Below are positions 1 through 8,134 of a stretch of DNA of 53,391 nucleotides, piece by piece. The notes beneath the pieces were generated by a model. The model searched no databases, had not been told where the DNA came from, and worked only from the letters and a program-made list of their open reading frames with translations. The number at the start of each line of letters is the position of its first letter. The stretch's first letter is position 1. Origin of the DNA: Caulobacter sp. (lineage in GTDB: Bacteria; Pseudomonadota; Alphaproteobacteria; Caulobacterales; Caulobacteraceae); the NCBI GenBank assembly GCA_019636175.1, contig JAHBYC010000017.1:1-53391 (forward strand), written 5' to 3'. The position numbers and the translations under genes were made by a program.

Positions 1-1
1 C

Positions 2-247
<246 letters not shown>

Positions 248-270
248 GGATTGCCAATTCAGTTCGAACA

Positions 271-299
271 GGGCGGGGGCGCAGGCTCCCGCCCTTTTT
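271..299 (+). terminator. Intrinsic terminator of ahcY
   Basis: A GC-rich hairpin (GGGCGGG paired with CCCGCCC) with a short loop is followed directly by five T residues. It lies 23 bases behind the ahcY stop codon and separates ahcY from the RAYT element. Confidence 0.85.
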
Positions 300-318
300 C
301 GTTGCGCCGACCGTTGGG

Positions 319-404
319 GCTAATTCGGTGACAGTCACTTTTTTCAGGTCCACGGACGCCGCAGCCACCTCGCTGTAGAAAAAAGTGACTGTCACCGAAT
401 TAGC
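319..404. repeat. REPIN 1 (two inverted REP arms) upstream of the RAYT gene
   Basis: Two 27-nt arms, 319-345 and 378-404, are perfect reverse complements separated by 32 nt. Each arm contains the core GGTGACAGTCACTTTTTT, itself centred on the small palindrome GTGACAGTCAC. The outer ends read GCTAATTC. The unit ends 33 bases before the RAYT start codon. The same arm recurs at 1113-1240, 47956-48040 and 49809-49892, which defines a dispersed repeat family rather than a terminator. Confidence 0.9.
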
Positions 405-437
405 TGGTTAGCTGGCGGGGGCTGACGGGGAGAGGCA

Positions 438-1097
438 ATGGCCAGGCTGGCGCGTGTGGTCATTCCGGGTCTGCCGCATCATGTGACGCAGCGCGGCAAC
501 CGCGCTCAGCGGGTGTTCCATGAGGACGGCGACTGGCGATACTATCTCAAGCTGGTTTCCGACGCGGCGAAGGCGTCGGGCACGGACATCTGGGCCTACT
601 GCCTGATGCCCAACCATGTTCATTTTGTCGCCGTTCCCTCGAAGGAGGAAGGACTGCGCCAGACCTTCGCCATGCCGCACAAGCGCTATACGGCGATGGT
701 CAACCGGCGGAACGGCTGGACAGGGCACCTGTGGCAGGGGCGGTTCAATTCGTCTGTCATGGACGAGGCGCATCTGATGGCGGCGGTCCGCTATGTATCA
801 CTCAATCCGGTCCGGGCCGGCCTCGTCGCCAGGGCGGAGGACTGGCCGTGGTCGAGCGCCCGGGCCCATCTGTCGGGCCGTGACGATGGGGTGGTGACGG
901 TCGCGCCGATGCTCAGCCGGTTCGCGGATTTTGCAGGCTATCTGTCGGCGGAGAACGATCCTCGCGCGGTCGAGGCGCTTCGGCGGTCCTATTCCACGGG
1001 GCGGCCGGTGGGGGCCGCTGACTGGGTCAGGGCGCTGGAAGGAGAAACGGGTCGAACCCTGGGCGCCGCCGCGCGGGGTCGGAAGCCGTTGGCGTAG
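438..1097 (+). CDS. REP-associated tyrosine transposase (RAYT, Y1_Tnp family)
   Basis: 219-residue single-strand DNA transposase-like protein. It starts at an ATG preceded by GGGGAGAGG. Visible family features are the HUH motif PNHVHF (His60 and His62), the catalytic tyrosine in the helix AVRYVSLNPVRAG (Tyr119, with Asn123 and Pro124 giving the YxxxNP signature), and the N-terminal LPHHVTQRGNR block. RAYTs are IS200/IS605-related enzymes, usually single-copy and domesticated, thought to spread REP sequences. Here the gene is flanked by REPINs on both sides (ends 33 bases upstream and 15 bases downstream), matching that role. All catalytic residues are intact, so it may be active. The C-terminal region beyond about residue 150 has no recognisable motif. 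Alternative: a short IS200-like element, but no IS200/IS605 ends or tnpB are present. Confidence 0.92.
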   Translation: MARLARVVIPGLPHHVTQRGNRAQRVFHEDGDWRYYLKLVSDAAKASGTDIWAYCLMPNHVHFVAVPSKEEGLRQTFAMPHKRYTAMVNRRNGWTGHLWQGRFNSSVMDEAHLMAAVRYVSLNPVRAGLVARAEDWPWSSARAHLSGRDDGVVTVAPMLSRFADFAGYLSAENDPRAVEALRRSYSTGRPVGAADWVRALEGETGRTLGAAARGRKPLA

Positions 1098-1112
1098 TCG
1101 CCGGCGGTGGGG

Positions 1113-1200
1113 GCTAATTCGGTGACAGTCACTTTTTTCTCCAACCCTGCTGTCGGCCGCCGGTCGCGGGGCTGAAAAAAGTGACTGTCACCGAATTAGC
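1113..1200. repeat. REPIN 2 downstream of the RAYT gene
   Basis: Arms 1113-1139 and 1174-1200 are perfect reverse complements and identical to the arms of the 319-404 unit, with a different 34-nt spacer. It begins 15 bases behind the RAYT stop codon, so gene and repeats form a nearly symmetrical cassette of about 0.9 kb. Confidence 0.9.
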
Positions 1201-1214
1201 TCGGCGGTGAGGCG

Positions 1215-1240
1215 GAAAAAGTGACTGTCACCGAATTAGC
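1215..1240 (-). repeat. Solitary REP arm
   Basis: A single arm with the same sequence as the right arm of REPIN 2 but with five instead of six A residues. It lies 14 bases beyond REPIN 2 in the same orientation as that right arm. It could be what remains of a third unit that lost its partner. It sits about 56 bases upstream of pdxY. Confidence 0.85.
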
Positions 1241-1296
1241 TGGCCCTGACTTTTGCCCGTAGCCTTCGCCAACCGCCTCCGGTAATTCCTTGCGCC

Positions 1297-2145
1297 ATGC
1301 CCATGGCGCTTCTCCTTTCCAGTCACGTCGCCGGCAGCCGGGTGGGCGGTTCCGCCCAGGCGCTGGCGTTGGCCCAGTTCAAGATCGACCCGGTGCATGT
1401 GCCGACGGTCCTCTATGGCCGCCATCCCGGCTGGGGCGCGCCGGGCGGGGCGCAGGTGCCGATCGAGGCCTTTGAGGGCATGCTCGACGGCATCGAGGCC
1501 AACGGCCTGTTCGGCATGACCGATCTGGTCATCACCGGCTATTTCGCCTCGGTCGAGCAGGTCCGGGCCGCCGGCCGGGCGATCGACGCGGTGCGGGCCG
1601 CCCCGCGCGAGGGCGCCTTTTCCCGCAAGCCCTATGTCGTGGTCGACCCGGTGATGGGCGACGCCGGCAAGGGCCTCTATGTCAGCGCCGAGATCGCCAA
1701 GGCGATTCAGGACGAGCTGATCCCCCGCGCCGATCTGATCACCCCCAACGCCTGGGAAATGCAGCGGCTCAGCGGCGCCGACGCGCGCGACCCGGCCTCG
1801 GCCATGCGGGCGGCGCGGCTGCTCGGCAAGCCGGCGCTGATTTCCTCGGTGCAGCGTGGCGGCGAGATCGGCGTGGTCTACGCCGACCGCCGCGAGGCCT
1901 GGCTAGCGGCGCACCAGAGGGTCGACAATGTGCCCAGCGGCACTGGCGACCTGCTGGCCGCCCTGTTCGCCGCGGCGATGATCGAGGGGCAGACGCCGTC
2001 CTATGGCCTGGCCCGGGCGGTCGGGGGCCTCGCCGAAACGGTGGCCGCCGCCGGCATCTGGCAGTCGCCGGAGCTGCCGGTCGTCGCGGTCGGTCCCAAG
2101 ATCAAGAACGCCAGTCCCACCGTCCGCATGGAGCGCCTGGCGTGA
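1297..2145 (+). CDS. pdxY: Pyridoxal kinase (PdxK/PdxY type)
   Basis: 282-residue PfkB-fold kinase that phosphorylates pyridoxal (and related vitamers) to the 5'-phosphate in the salvage pathway for vitamin B6. The N-terminal block SHVAGSRVGGSAQ matches the substrate-binding start of the family, VVVDPVMGD lies in the ATP site, and NVPSGTGDLLAALF supplies the GTGD anion-hole motif with the catalytic Asp. Length fits the family. ATG codons at 1297 and 1303 are both possible; no strong Shine-Dalgarno sequence precedes either. The stop codon overlaps the next gene by four bases (GTGA), so the two are co-transcribed. Confidence 0.88.
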   Translation: MPMALLLSSHVAGSRVGGSAQALALAQFKIDPVHVPTVLYGRHPGWGAPGGAQVPIEAFEGMLDGIEANGLFGMTDLVITGYFASVEQVRAAGRAIDAVRAAPREGAFSRKPYVVVDPVMGDAGKGLYVSAEIAKAIQDELIPRADLITPNAWEMQRLSGADARDPASAMRAARLLGKPALISSVQRGGEIGVVYADRREAWLAAHQRVDNVPSGTGDLLAALFAAAMIEGQTPSYGLARAVGGLAETVAAAGIWQSPELPVVAVGPKIKNASPTVRMERLA

Positions 2146-3266
2146 GCAGCGACATCCACGGCCATTGCGACCCGGCCTTCGCGCCGGTCCGCGAAGCCTT
2201 CGAGGCCAACTTCGCCGCCGATCAGGAACTGGGCGCCCGGTTCTCCCTGGTGCGGAACGGCGAGCTGGTGGTCGATCTGTGGGGCGGCTTCGCCGACAAG
2301 GCGCGGACCGTTCCCTTCGATGACCGCACCCTGACCATGGTCTTTTCGACGACCAAGGCGGTGGCGGCGACGATGATCGCGCGCCTGGTCGAGCAGGAAA
2401 AGCTGGCCTACGATCAGCCGGTGTCCGAGGTCTGGCCCGAGTTCGGCCAGGCCGGCAAGCAGGACGTCACTGTCGCCCAGGTGCTGTCGCACCAGGCGGG
2501 CATTCCCGGCTTCGTCGAGCAGATCGACCCGGCGCTGTGGTTCGACATTCCGGCCATGGTCGCCATGCTGGCCGCCAAGGCGCCGATGTGGCCGCCGGGC
2601 AGCGCCAGCGGCTATCACGCCCTCACTGTCGGCTATCTGACCGGCGAGATCTTCCGCCGGGTGGACGGTCGCAGCATGGGCCAGGCGCTGAAGGCCGATA
2701 TCTGCGACCCGGCCGGTCTCGACCTGTGGATCGGCCTGCCGGAGAGCGAGCACGGCCGCGTCGCGGAATTCAAGCCGCCGACCGCCCTGCCGCAGTTTGG
2801 CGAGATCACCGATCCCAAGCGCGCGGCCTTCCTGACGCCCTGGGCGGCGCCGAACGGTCGGGGACCGGAGTGGCGAAAGCTGGAGGTTCCCTCGGCCAAC
2901 GGCCACGCCACCGCCGAGGCTCTGGCCCGGTTCATGGGCGCCCTGGCCGGGGACGGCTTCATCGGCCGAGTCAAGGTGCTGTCGCCGAACGTTCGCGATC
3001 AGGCCCGGGTCGAGCAGATCCGCGGCGAGGACCTGGTGCTGCCCTTCGAGCTCAGCTGGGGCGCCGGCTTCATGCGCAATCCGCCGAACGGCTTCTTCGG
3101 GCCGGGACAGCAGACCTTCGGCCACAGCGGCTGGGGCGGCTCCTGCGCCTTCGCAGACCCGGAGACGGGTCTGGCCGGGGCCTATGTGATGAACCGTCAG
3201 GACGTGCACCTGATCGGCGATCCCCGCTCGCGGCGGCTGATCGACGCGGCCTGCGCCAGCCTCTGA
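2142..3266 (+). CDS. Serine hydrolase of the beta-lactamase/EstB family
   Basis: 374-residue protein beginning at a GTG that overlaps the pdxY stop. The penicillin-binding/class C beta-lactamase fold is indicated by VFSTTKAVAATM, giving the SxxK motif (Ser69, Lys72), by LSHQAGIPGF after it, and by FGHSGWGG near the C-terminus in the place of the KTG/HxG motif. No signal peptide is visible, so the enzyme is probably cytoplasmic, which argues for an esterase or amide hydrolase rather than an antibiotic-degrading lactamase. Substrate cannot be predicted. A second member of the superfamily, exported, lies on the other strand just downstream; they are not close copies. Confidence 0.85.
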   Translation: MSSDIHGHCDPAFAPVREAFEANFAADQELGARFSLVRNGELVVDLWGGFADKARTVPFDDRTLTMVFSTTKAVAATMIARLVEQEKLAYDQPVSEVWPEFGQAGKQDVTVAQVLSHQAGIPGFVEQIDPALWFDIPAMVAMLAAKAPMWPPGSASGYHALTVGYLTGEIFRRVDGRSMGQALKADICDPAGLDLWIGLPESEHGRVAEFKPPTALPQFGEITDPKRAAFLTPWAAPNGRGPEWRKLEVPSANGHATAEALARFMGALAGDGFIGRVKVLSPNVRDQARVEQIRGEDLVLPFELSWGAGFMRNPPNGFFGPGQQTFGHSGWGGSCAFADPETGLAGAYVMNRQDVHLIGDPRSRRLIDAACASL

Positions 3267-3304
3267 GCTGGAGTGGTCTGTATTCGAGGATGCCCGCCAG
3301 ACAC

Positions 3305-3410
3305 CCGCCTCCCCGGCGGAGGCCGGGGCCCAGCCCATGGCGCGATAGTCTCGGGTCTGCTTTCCAGGTTCACGGATGAATCTGGGCCCCGGCCTTCGCC
3401 GGGGAGGCGG
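3305..3410. repeat. Intergenic inverted repeat (CCTCCCCGGCG family)
   Basis: Arms 3305-3333 and 3382-3410 are near-perfect reverse complements (GCCTCCCCGGCGGAGGCC against GGCCTTCGCCGGGGAGGC). It occupies the 206-base gap between two convergent genes and could also act as a transcription barrier. Related arms occur at 21637-21771 and 43501-43637. Confidence 0.75.
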
Positions 3411-3472
3411 AGAAATGTATGCCCGTCTTGAGGCCCTGACGACCGCGCCTGTGTTCCGATAGTCGGACTCCG

Positions 3473-4789
3473 TCAGGCGCTGGCCATCGCCGCCGCAATG
3501 GTCTCTTCGACCGTGGTGAACTGTGACCGTCCGTGCAAAGTCTCGAGCGGCGCGGCGGTGCCGTTGACCAGATAGACCATGCCCCGACCGCTTGAAGGCT
3601 GCACCCACAGGCCCGAGACCAGGCCGTAGGCGTCGCCGCCATGGCCGACCCAGCCGGCGCAACCGGGGAACAGGCTGTCGCCGCCGCCGTCGGTGAGGAT
3701 CTGCATGCCAAGTCCGTAGGACAGGATGGCCCCGCCATAGGCGTCGCCGTTGGGGGCGGCGGCGTCATAGGTCCAGACCGGGCTCGCCATCAGCCGCACG
3801 GTCTCGGGCTTGAGGATGCGGATGGTGTCGACCTGACCGCCGCCGGCGATCAGCCGGGCGATCACCTCCAGGTCGCGGGCGCTGGCCCGCAGCCCGCCCT
3901 GCGGCGAGAAGACAAAGCCGTTGCCGCCTTCATAGTCGTCGGGCCCCATGCCGGCGCCTTCCGGAGCCAGGGTCAGGGCGATCTTCGGCTCCGGCGGGAT
4001 GGCGGCGTCCAGCTGGGCGATCCACGGGCCGGTGGCGTCCCACGGACCGTCCTCGGACGGCGCCTTGCGATAGAGGGCCGCGCCATAGTTCCGGTACTGG
4101 CGGGTGACGCCGCTCCAGTTGAAGCCGCACTCCAGGCCCAAGGGCTTGAACAGCCAGCGGGTCATGTAGAGGTCGAAACGCTCGCCGGTCATCCGCTCGA
4201 TCAGTTGGGCGATCACCGCATAGTTGACGTCGGCATAGGCGAACCACTGGCCCGGCGGCTGATCGGCGGGGCCAAACCAGGCGCCGTCGTCCCATTGCGC
4301 GCCGCCGGGCGTCAGGGCGTCGCTGAGCTGGCGACCAAGGCCGACGGGGTAGCTGGGGCCATTGCGCAGGCCGCTGGTGTGGCTGAGCAGCATGCGCGGG
4401 GTGATGGCCAGGTCCGGGAACAGCGGGTGGCGGAGGCGGAACTTCAGCAGGTCGGAGACGTCGTCGTCGAGACCGATGCGGCCCTGTTCCTGCAGCCGCA
4501 TGAAGCCGATGGCGGTGACCAGCTTGGAGATGGAGGCGATGCGCATCGGCGAGTCGAGCCGCAGAATCCGGCCCTGGCTCAGCCCGTCGACCGCCATGCC
4601 GCCGACCTCGGTGCGGGCGGCGATCTCGTCGGCCTTGCGAAAGGCGATTGCGGCGTAGCCGATCACCGCCTGCTCGGGGACCCCCGCGCCGGTCAGCAGG
4701 CGGTTGAAGGGATTGTCCTGACCCCGGGCGAGGGCCGGGATCAGGCTGGCCGCGGCCGCGGCCGACATCAGGGTCCGTCTGGAAATCAC
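3473..4789 (-). CDS. Exported serine hydrolase, beta-lactamase family (class C-like)
   Basis: 438 residues with a twin-arginine signal (SRRTLMSAAAAASLIPALA) suggesting Tat export to the periplasm. Catalytic motifs of the class C/EstB group are visible: ASISK (Ser86, Lys89), YADVNY as the Tyr-x-Asn element, and HGGDAYG near the carboxy terminus as the HxG element. Such proteins include esterases, D-aminopeptidases and peptidoglycan-active enzymes, so beta-lactam hydrolysis is not implied. It runs toward pdxY and the cytoplasmic hydrolase and shares no operon with them. An inverted repeat lies behind its start. Confidence 0.85.
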   Translation of the reverse strand: MISRRTLMSAAAAASLIPALARGQDNPFNRLLTGAGVPEQAVIGYAAIAFRKADEIAARTEVGGMAVDGLSQGRILRLDSPMRIASISKLVTAIGFMRLQEQGRIGLDDDVSDLLKFRLRHPLFPDLAITPRMLLSHTSGLRNGPSYPVGLGRQLSDALTPGGAQWDDGAWFGPADQPPGQWFAYADVNYAVIAQLIERMTGERFDLYMTRWLFKPLGLECGFNWSGVTRQYRNYGAALYRKAPSEDGPWDATGPWIAQLDAAIPPEPKIALTLAPEGAGMGPDDYEGGNGFVFSPQGGLRASARDLEVIARLIAGGGQVDTIRILKPETVRLMASPVWTYDAAAPNGDAYGGAILSYGLGMQILTDGGGDSLFPGCAGWVGHGGDAYGLVSGLWVQPSSGRGMVYLVNGTAAPLETLHGRSQFTTVEETIAAAMASA

Positions 4790-4820
4790 GCTCGGGTCCT
4801 CCTGGAATTACACTAGCCTA

Positions 4821-4963
4821 CTCCTCCCCCAGGCCCGAAGGGCCGATTTGGGGGAGGGGGACCGCGCCGCAGGCGGGGTGGAGGGGGGCTGGTTGGACAC
4901 GGCCTCAGGCGTCGGTGGAGGACCCCCTCACCGGCTTCGCCGGAGCTCCCCCGGAGGGGGAGC
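4821..4963. repeat. Intergenic inverted repeat (CTCCCCC/GGGGGAG family)
   Basis: The gap between the exported hydrolase and rarD holds two G/C-rich arms (about 4821-4889 and 4915-4963) containing CTCCCCCAG/GGGGGAG and the GGCTTCGCCGG-type palindrome. They are imperfect reverse complements and resemble the other gap-filling repeats of this window (for example 14004-14196). Confidence 0.6.
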
Positions 4964-4969
4964 AGCTTG

Positions 4970-5869
4970 TCAGGCGGCAGCGACCTTGCGGGTCGCGCGC
5001 CAGGCGCCCCAGGCGAACACCGCCACCCCGGCCCAGATGAAGGCGAAGCTGACGGCGCGCAGCGGGGTGAAGGCCTCGCCCAAGGCCAGGCCGACGAAGA
5101 ACTGCAGGGTCGGCGCCATGAACTGCAGGAATCCCAGCGCCGTCAGCGACAGCCGCCGCGCCGACCAGGCAAACAGGGCCAGCGGCGCCACCGTCGCCGG
5201 TCCCGCCGCCAGCAGCAGCAGGGCGACGCCCGGCCCGTTGAGGAAGTGTCCCTGGCCCTGGCCTTGCAGCCAGAGCACATAGGCCAGGCCGGGCAGGGCG
5301 AGATACAGGCACTCGATGAAAAGGCCGGTCTGGGCGTCGGCCTTCACCTGTTTGCGCACCACGCCGTAGGCGCAGAAGCTGACCGCCAGGCCGAGCGAGA
5401 CATAGGGCAGATGGCCCAGGGACACGGTCTGAACCGCGACGCCGACGGCGGCCAGGCCAATGGCGATCTTGCCGGTCAGCGGCATCCGCTCTTTGAAGAA
5501 CAGGGCGCCGACGGCCATGTTGAGCAGCGGATTGATGTAGTAGCCCAGGCTGGCCTCGATGACCTTGCCGTGGTTCACCGCCAGCACATAGATCGTCCAG
5601 TTGATCAGGATCGCCAGGGTCGAGAGCGCCAGCAGGCCCAGGGTCCTGGGCTCGGTGAGCACCCGCCGCACCTGGCCGCCCTGCCGCGACAGCCAGACCA
5701 GGCCCAGGGCCCAGAACACGCTCCACAGGGTGCGGTGGGCGATCATCTCGGGCGTGCTGACGCCAAGGCCGCTCAGCAGGTGGAAATACAGGGGCAGGAA
5801 GCCCCAGATGCCATAGGCCCCCAGCCCGGCGAACAGGGCGTTGCGGCCTTCATCGGTGGTCTGGGGCAA
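4970..5869 (-). CDS. rarD: RarD-family EamA permease
   Basis: 299-residue inner-membrane protein with about ten predicted hydrophobic helices in two EamA/DMT-type halves. The start AGLGAYGIWGFLPLYFHLL and the segment EMIAHRTLWSVFWAL are typical of the RarD subgroup; NPLLNMAVGALFFKERMPL marks the end of the first half. The family was named for chloramphenicol-sensitive phenotypes; the true substrate is unknown, and amino-acid or metabolite export is usually assumed. The gene lies downstream of asd on the same strand, but a strong terminator separates them, so it is probably transcribed on its own. Confidence 0.88.
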   Translation of the reverse strand: MPQTTDEGRNALFAGLGAYGIWGFLPLYFHLLSGLGVSTPEMIAHRTLWSVFWALGLVWLSRQGGQVRRVLTEPRTLGLLALSTLAILINWTIYVLAVNHGKVIEASLGYYINPLLNMAVGALFFKERMPLTGKIAIGLAAVGVAVQTVSLGHLPYVSLGLAVSFCAYGVVRKQVKADAQTGLFIECLYLALPGLAYVLWLQGQGQGHFLNGPGVALLLLAAGPATVAPLALFAWSARRLSLTALGFLQFMAPTLQFFVGLALGEAFTPLRAVSFAFIWAGVAVFAWGAWRATRKVAAA

Positions 5870-5910
5870 GGCGTGAACTCCGGGGCGGACAGTCGGGACC
5901 GAAAGGAGAA

Positions 5911-5942
5911 GAGGCCCGGGACCTGATGGGGTCCCGGGCCTC
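5911..5942 (-). terminator. Intrinsic terminator of asd
   Basis: A perfect 12-13 bp stem (GAGGCCCGGGACC with GGTCCCGGGCCTC) around a short loop lies 32 bases behind the asd stop. Read on the minus strand it is followed by a pyrimidine-rich tract (CTTCTCCTTT). Confidence 0.8.
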
Positions 5943-5974
5943 CGATTTCCATCCGCTGATTGCGGTGGTTGTCG

Positions 5975-7012
5975 TCAGGCGAGGGCCTTCTGGCCGATCA
6001 GGCCGCGCTCGTGCAGCAGCTGGGCGATCTGCACGGCGTTGAGGGCGGCGCCTTTTCGCAGGTTGTCGGAGACCACCCACAGGCTGAGGCCGTGATCGAG
6101 GGTCGTGTCGGTGCGGATGCGGCTGACATAGACCGGGAACTCGCCCTGGACTTCCTTGGGCGTGGCGTAGCCGCCGTCCTCGCGCTTGTCGATCACCATG
6201 ACGCCGGGAGCCTCGCGCAGGATGTCGCGGGCCTCGTCGTCGCTGAGCGGGCTGTGGAACTCGATGTTGACGGACTCGCCGTGGCTGACGAAGACCGGCA
6301 CCCGAACGCAGGTGGCGCTGACCTTGATCGACGGATCGAGCATCTTGTGGGTCTCGTCCATCATCTTGCGCTCTTCCTTGGTGTCGCCGCTGTCGTCGTC
6401 GAGGAAGACGTCGCACTGCGGGATCACGTTGAAGGCGATCTGCTTGTGATAGACCTTGGGCTCGGGCGCGCCGAGGACGAAGACGCCCTTGGTCTGTTCC
6501 CACAGCTCGTCCATGGCCGCCTTGCCGGTGCCCGACACCGATTGATAGGTCGAGACCACGATCCGCTTGATCTTTGCCACGTCATGCAGGGGCTTGAGCG
6601 CCACCAGCAGGCCGGCGGTCGTGCAGTTGGGATTGGCGATGATGTTCTTCTTGCGGAAGCCCTCGATGGCGTCGGGGTTCACTTCCGGCACGATCAGCGG
6701 CACGTCCGGATCCATCCGGAAGTGGCTGGAATTGTCGATGACGATGGGGCCGGCCCGGCCGATCTTCTCGCCCCAGGCCTTGGACACCGAACCGCCGGCG
6801 CTCATCAGCACCAGGTCGACGCGGGAGAAGTCGAACTGTTCCAGGTCCTTGCATTTGAGAATCTGGTCCTTGAACGACACCTCCATGCCGACCGACTTGC
6901 GGCTGGCGATGGCGAAGATCTCGTCGACCGGAAATTCCAGTTCCTCGAGGATATTGAACATCTCGCGGCCCACGTTGCCCGTGGCGCCGACGACGGCCAC
7001 TCGGTAGCCCAT
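5975..7012 (-). CDS. asd: Aspartate-semialdehyde dehydrogenase
   Basis: 345-residue NADPH enzyme that converts aspartyl phosphate to aspartate semialdehyde, the branch point to lysine/diaminopimelate, threonine and methionine. MGYRVAVVGATGNVGREM is the Rossmann loop; NPNCTTAGL carries the active-site Cys; FVSHGESVNIEF carries the catalytic His near residue 250. The start at 7012 is preferred over one seven codons upstream because GGGAG lies 8 bases before it and the protein then begins directly with the dinucleotide fold. Single gene with its own terminator. Confidence 0.95.
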   Translation of the reverse strand: MGYRVAVVGATGNVGREMFNILEELEFPVDEIFAIASRKSVGMEVSFKDQILKCKDLEQFDFSRVDLVLMSAGGSVSKAWGEKIGRAGPIVIDNSSHFRMDPDVPLIVPEVNPDAIEGFRKKNIIANPNCTTAGLLVALKPLHDVAKIKRIVVSTYQSVSGTGKAAMDELWEQTKGVFVLGAPEPKVYHKQIAFNVIPQCDVFLDDDSGDTKEERKMMDETHKMLDPSIKVSATCVRVPVFVSHGESVNIEFHSPLSDDEARDILREAPGVMVIDKREDGGYATPKEVQGEFPVYVSRIRTDTTLDHGLSLWVVSDNLRKGAALNAVQIAQLLHERGLIGQKALA

Positions 7013-7170
7013 CGCAAAATCTCCCAAATACAAGGCCGGGAGCGATACGCCCCCGGTGGCGGCTGTGCAAGTGAAGGAAAAATGCAGACGCCTTCAGCCC
7101 CCCTTTTCGGGCGGTTCGGCCGCAGGCGGCGCGGTCTAGTCAGGCGTCATCACCTGGTGGAGAGACCGAT

Positions 7171-7485
7171 ATGGCGACGCTGTTCCTGTCCTACAAGCTC
7201 AAGGCCGGCGTTTCGCCCGAACAGTTCGAGGCCTGGGTCCGGGAGACCGATTATCCGTCGATGCGCGGCCTGCGGCGGGTCAGCAGCTTTGTCACCCATC
7301 GCACCACCGGCCTGCTGATCGGCGAGGGAACGCCGAGCGCCGACTACATCGAGGTCTTCGACATCCCCGACCTGGCCGGCTTCGTCGCCGAGGACATGCC
7401 CGGCGGCGTGGTCCAGGCGGTGATGGGCCAGTTCATGGCCTTGGTCGACAATCCGGAATTCACCATCGCCGAGGCGGTGGTCTGA
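7171..7485 (+). CDS. Small dimeric alpha/beta-barrel-like protein (possibly REDY/HapK-like)
   Basis: 104 residues starting MATLFLSYKLKAGVSPEQFEAW, with a GGAG 7-8 bases before the ATG. The beta-strand followed by a helix with VRETDYPSMRGL resembles small ferredoxin-fold proteins annotated REDY-like/HapK, where a R-E-x-D-Y segment is conserved. That assignment rests on a short match and is tentative. No signal peptide or membrane segment. It is transcribed away from asd and ends shortly before a convergent gene. Confidence 0.7.
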   Translation: MATLFLSYKLKAGVSPEQFEAWVRETDYPSMRGLRRVSSFVTHRTTGLLIGEGTPSADYIEVFDIPDLAGFVAEDMPGGVVQAVMGQFMALVDNPEFTIAEAVV

Positions 7486-7534
7486 GGGGGAAGCGCGGGT
7501 TGGCGGTGGAGCGACACCGCCAACCTACTCGGCC

Positions 7535-8083
7535 CTATCCCGCCTTCGCCGGCCGGTAGGTGAAGTCGAAGTTCGGGGCCCAGGTCTTGCCGTCGTCTGT
7601 TGATCCCTCGCCGAACTGGCGGACAGAGCCGTCGGCGCCCTTTGTATAGGTCATCCGGACCAGGGCGGGCTGGCCGGGGGTCACCGCGCCGGGCCAGCTG
7701 CCTTCCAGCACCAACGCCTCGCCGGTCCAGCCGCCGGTGAACTCGACCCAGCCTCCGCTGGAGTCGGTCCAGGTCTGGCGCCAGCCCTTGTCGGCGGGAA
7801 CAAAGGCGCTGAGGCTGCCGCCGCCGGTTCCCTTGAGGGGCATCCAGTTTTCCCGCACCGCGCAGCCGCCGTAGAGGCTCTCGATGCGGCTGTGGGCCAC
7901 CAGATTGTCCTTGCCCGTCGGGTAGACGTCCCATTCGCCGACCCAGAAATCGAACTGGCGACGCTCGGGCTCCTGGCAGGCCGGCGGCGGCTTGGCGGGC
8001 GCCGCGGAGGGGGGCGGAGTCTGGGCCAGGGCCGGAAAGGCGATGGCGGCGAGGGCCGCGGCGGACAGCAGGGGTTTGATCAT
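7535..8083 (-). CDS. Exported protein of unknown function
   Basis: 182 residues. A clean Sec signal peptide (MIKPLLSAAALAAIAFPALAQ) supports the start at 8083; GGAGGA lies 9 bases upstream. After a Pro/Ala-rich linker the mature part begins CQEPERRQFDFWVGEWDVYP and continues with Trp-rich strands (NWMPLKGTGGGS, WVEFTGGWTGE), a lipocalin- or DUF1579-like beta-barrel pattern seen in many periplasmic proteins of unknown role. No catalytic motif. It may be coupled to the LysR gene 52 bases upstream on the same strand. Confidence 0.75.
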   Translation of the reverse strand: MIKPLLSAAALAAIAFPALAQTPPPSAAPAKPPPACQEPERRQFDFWVGEWDVYPTGKDNLVAHSRIESLYGGCAVRENWMPLKGTGGGSLSAFVPADKGWRQTWTDSSGGWVEFTGGWTGEALVLEGSWPGAVTPGQPALVRMTYTKGADGSVRQFGEGSTDDGKTWAPNFDFTYRPAKAG

Positions 8084-8134
8084 GACGAAGTCCTCCCAGC
8101 GAACAGCGTCCGCCCATCGCGCCAAGGCGGCAAG

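Noticed and set aside
319-1240. Complete IS200/IS605 insertion sequence
   Set aside because: No tnpB and no IS200-type subterminal hairpin ends; the flanking arms recur alone elsewhere, which fits REP/REPIN better.
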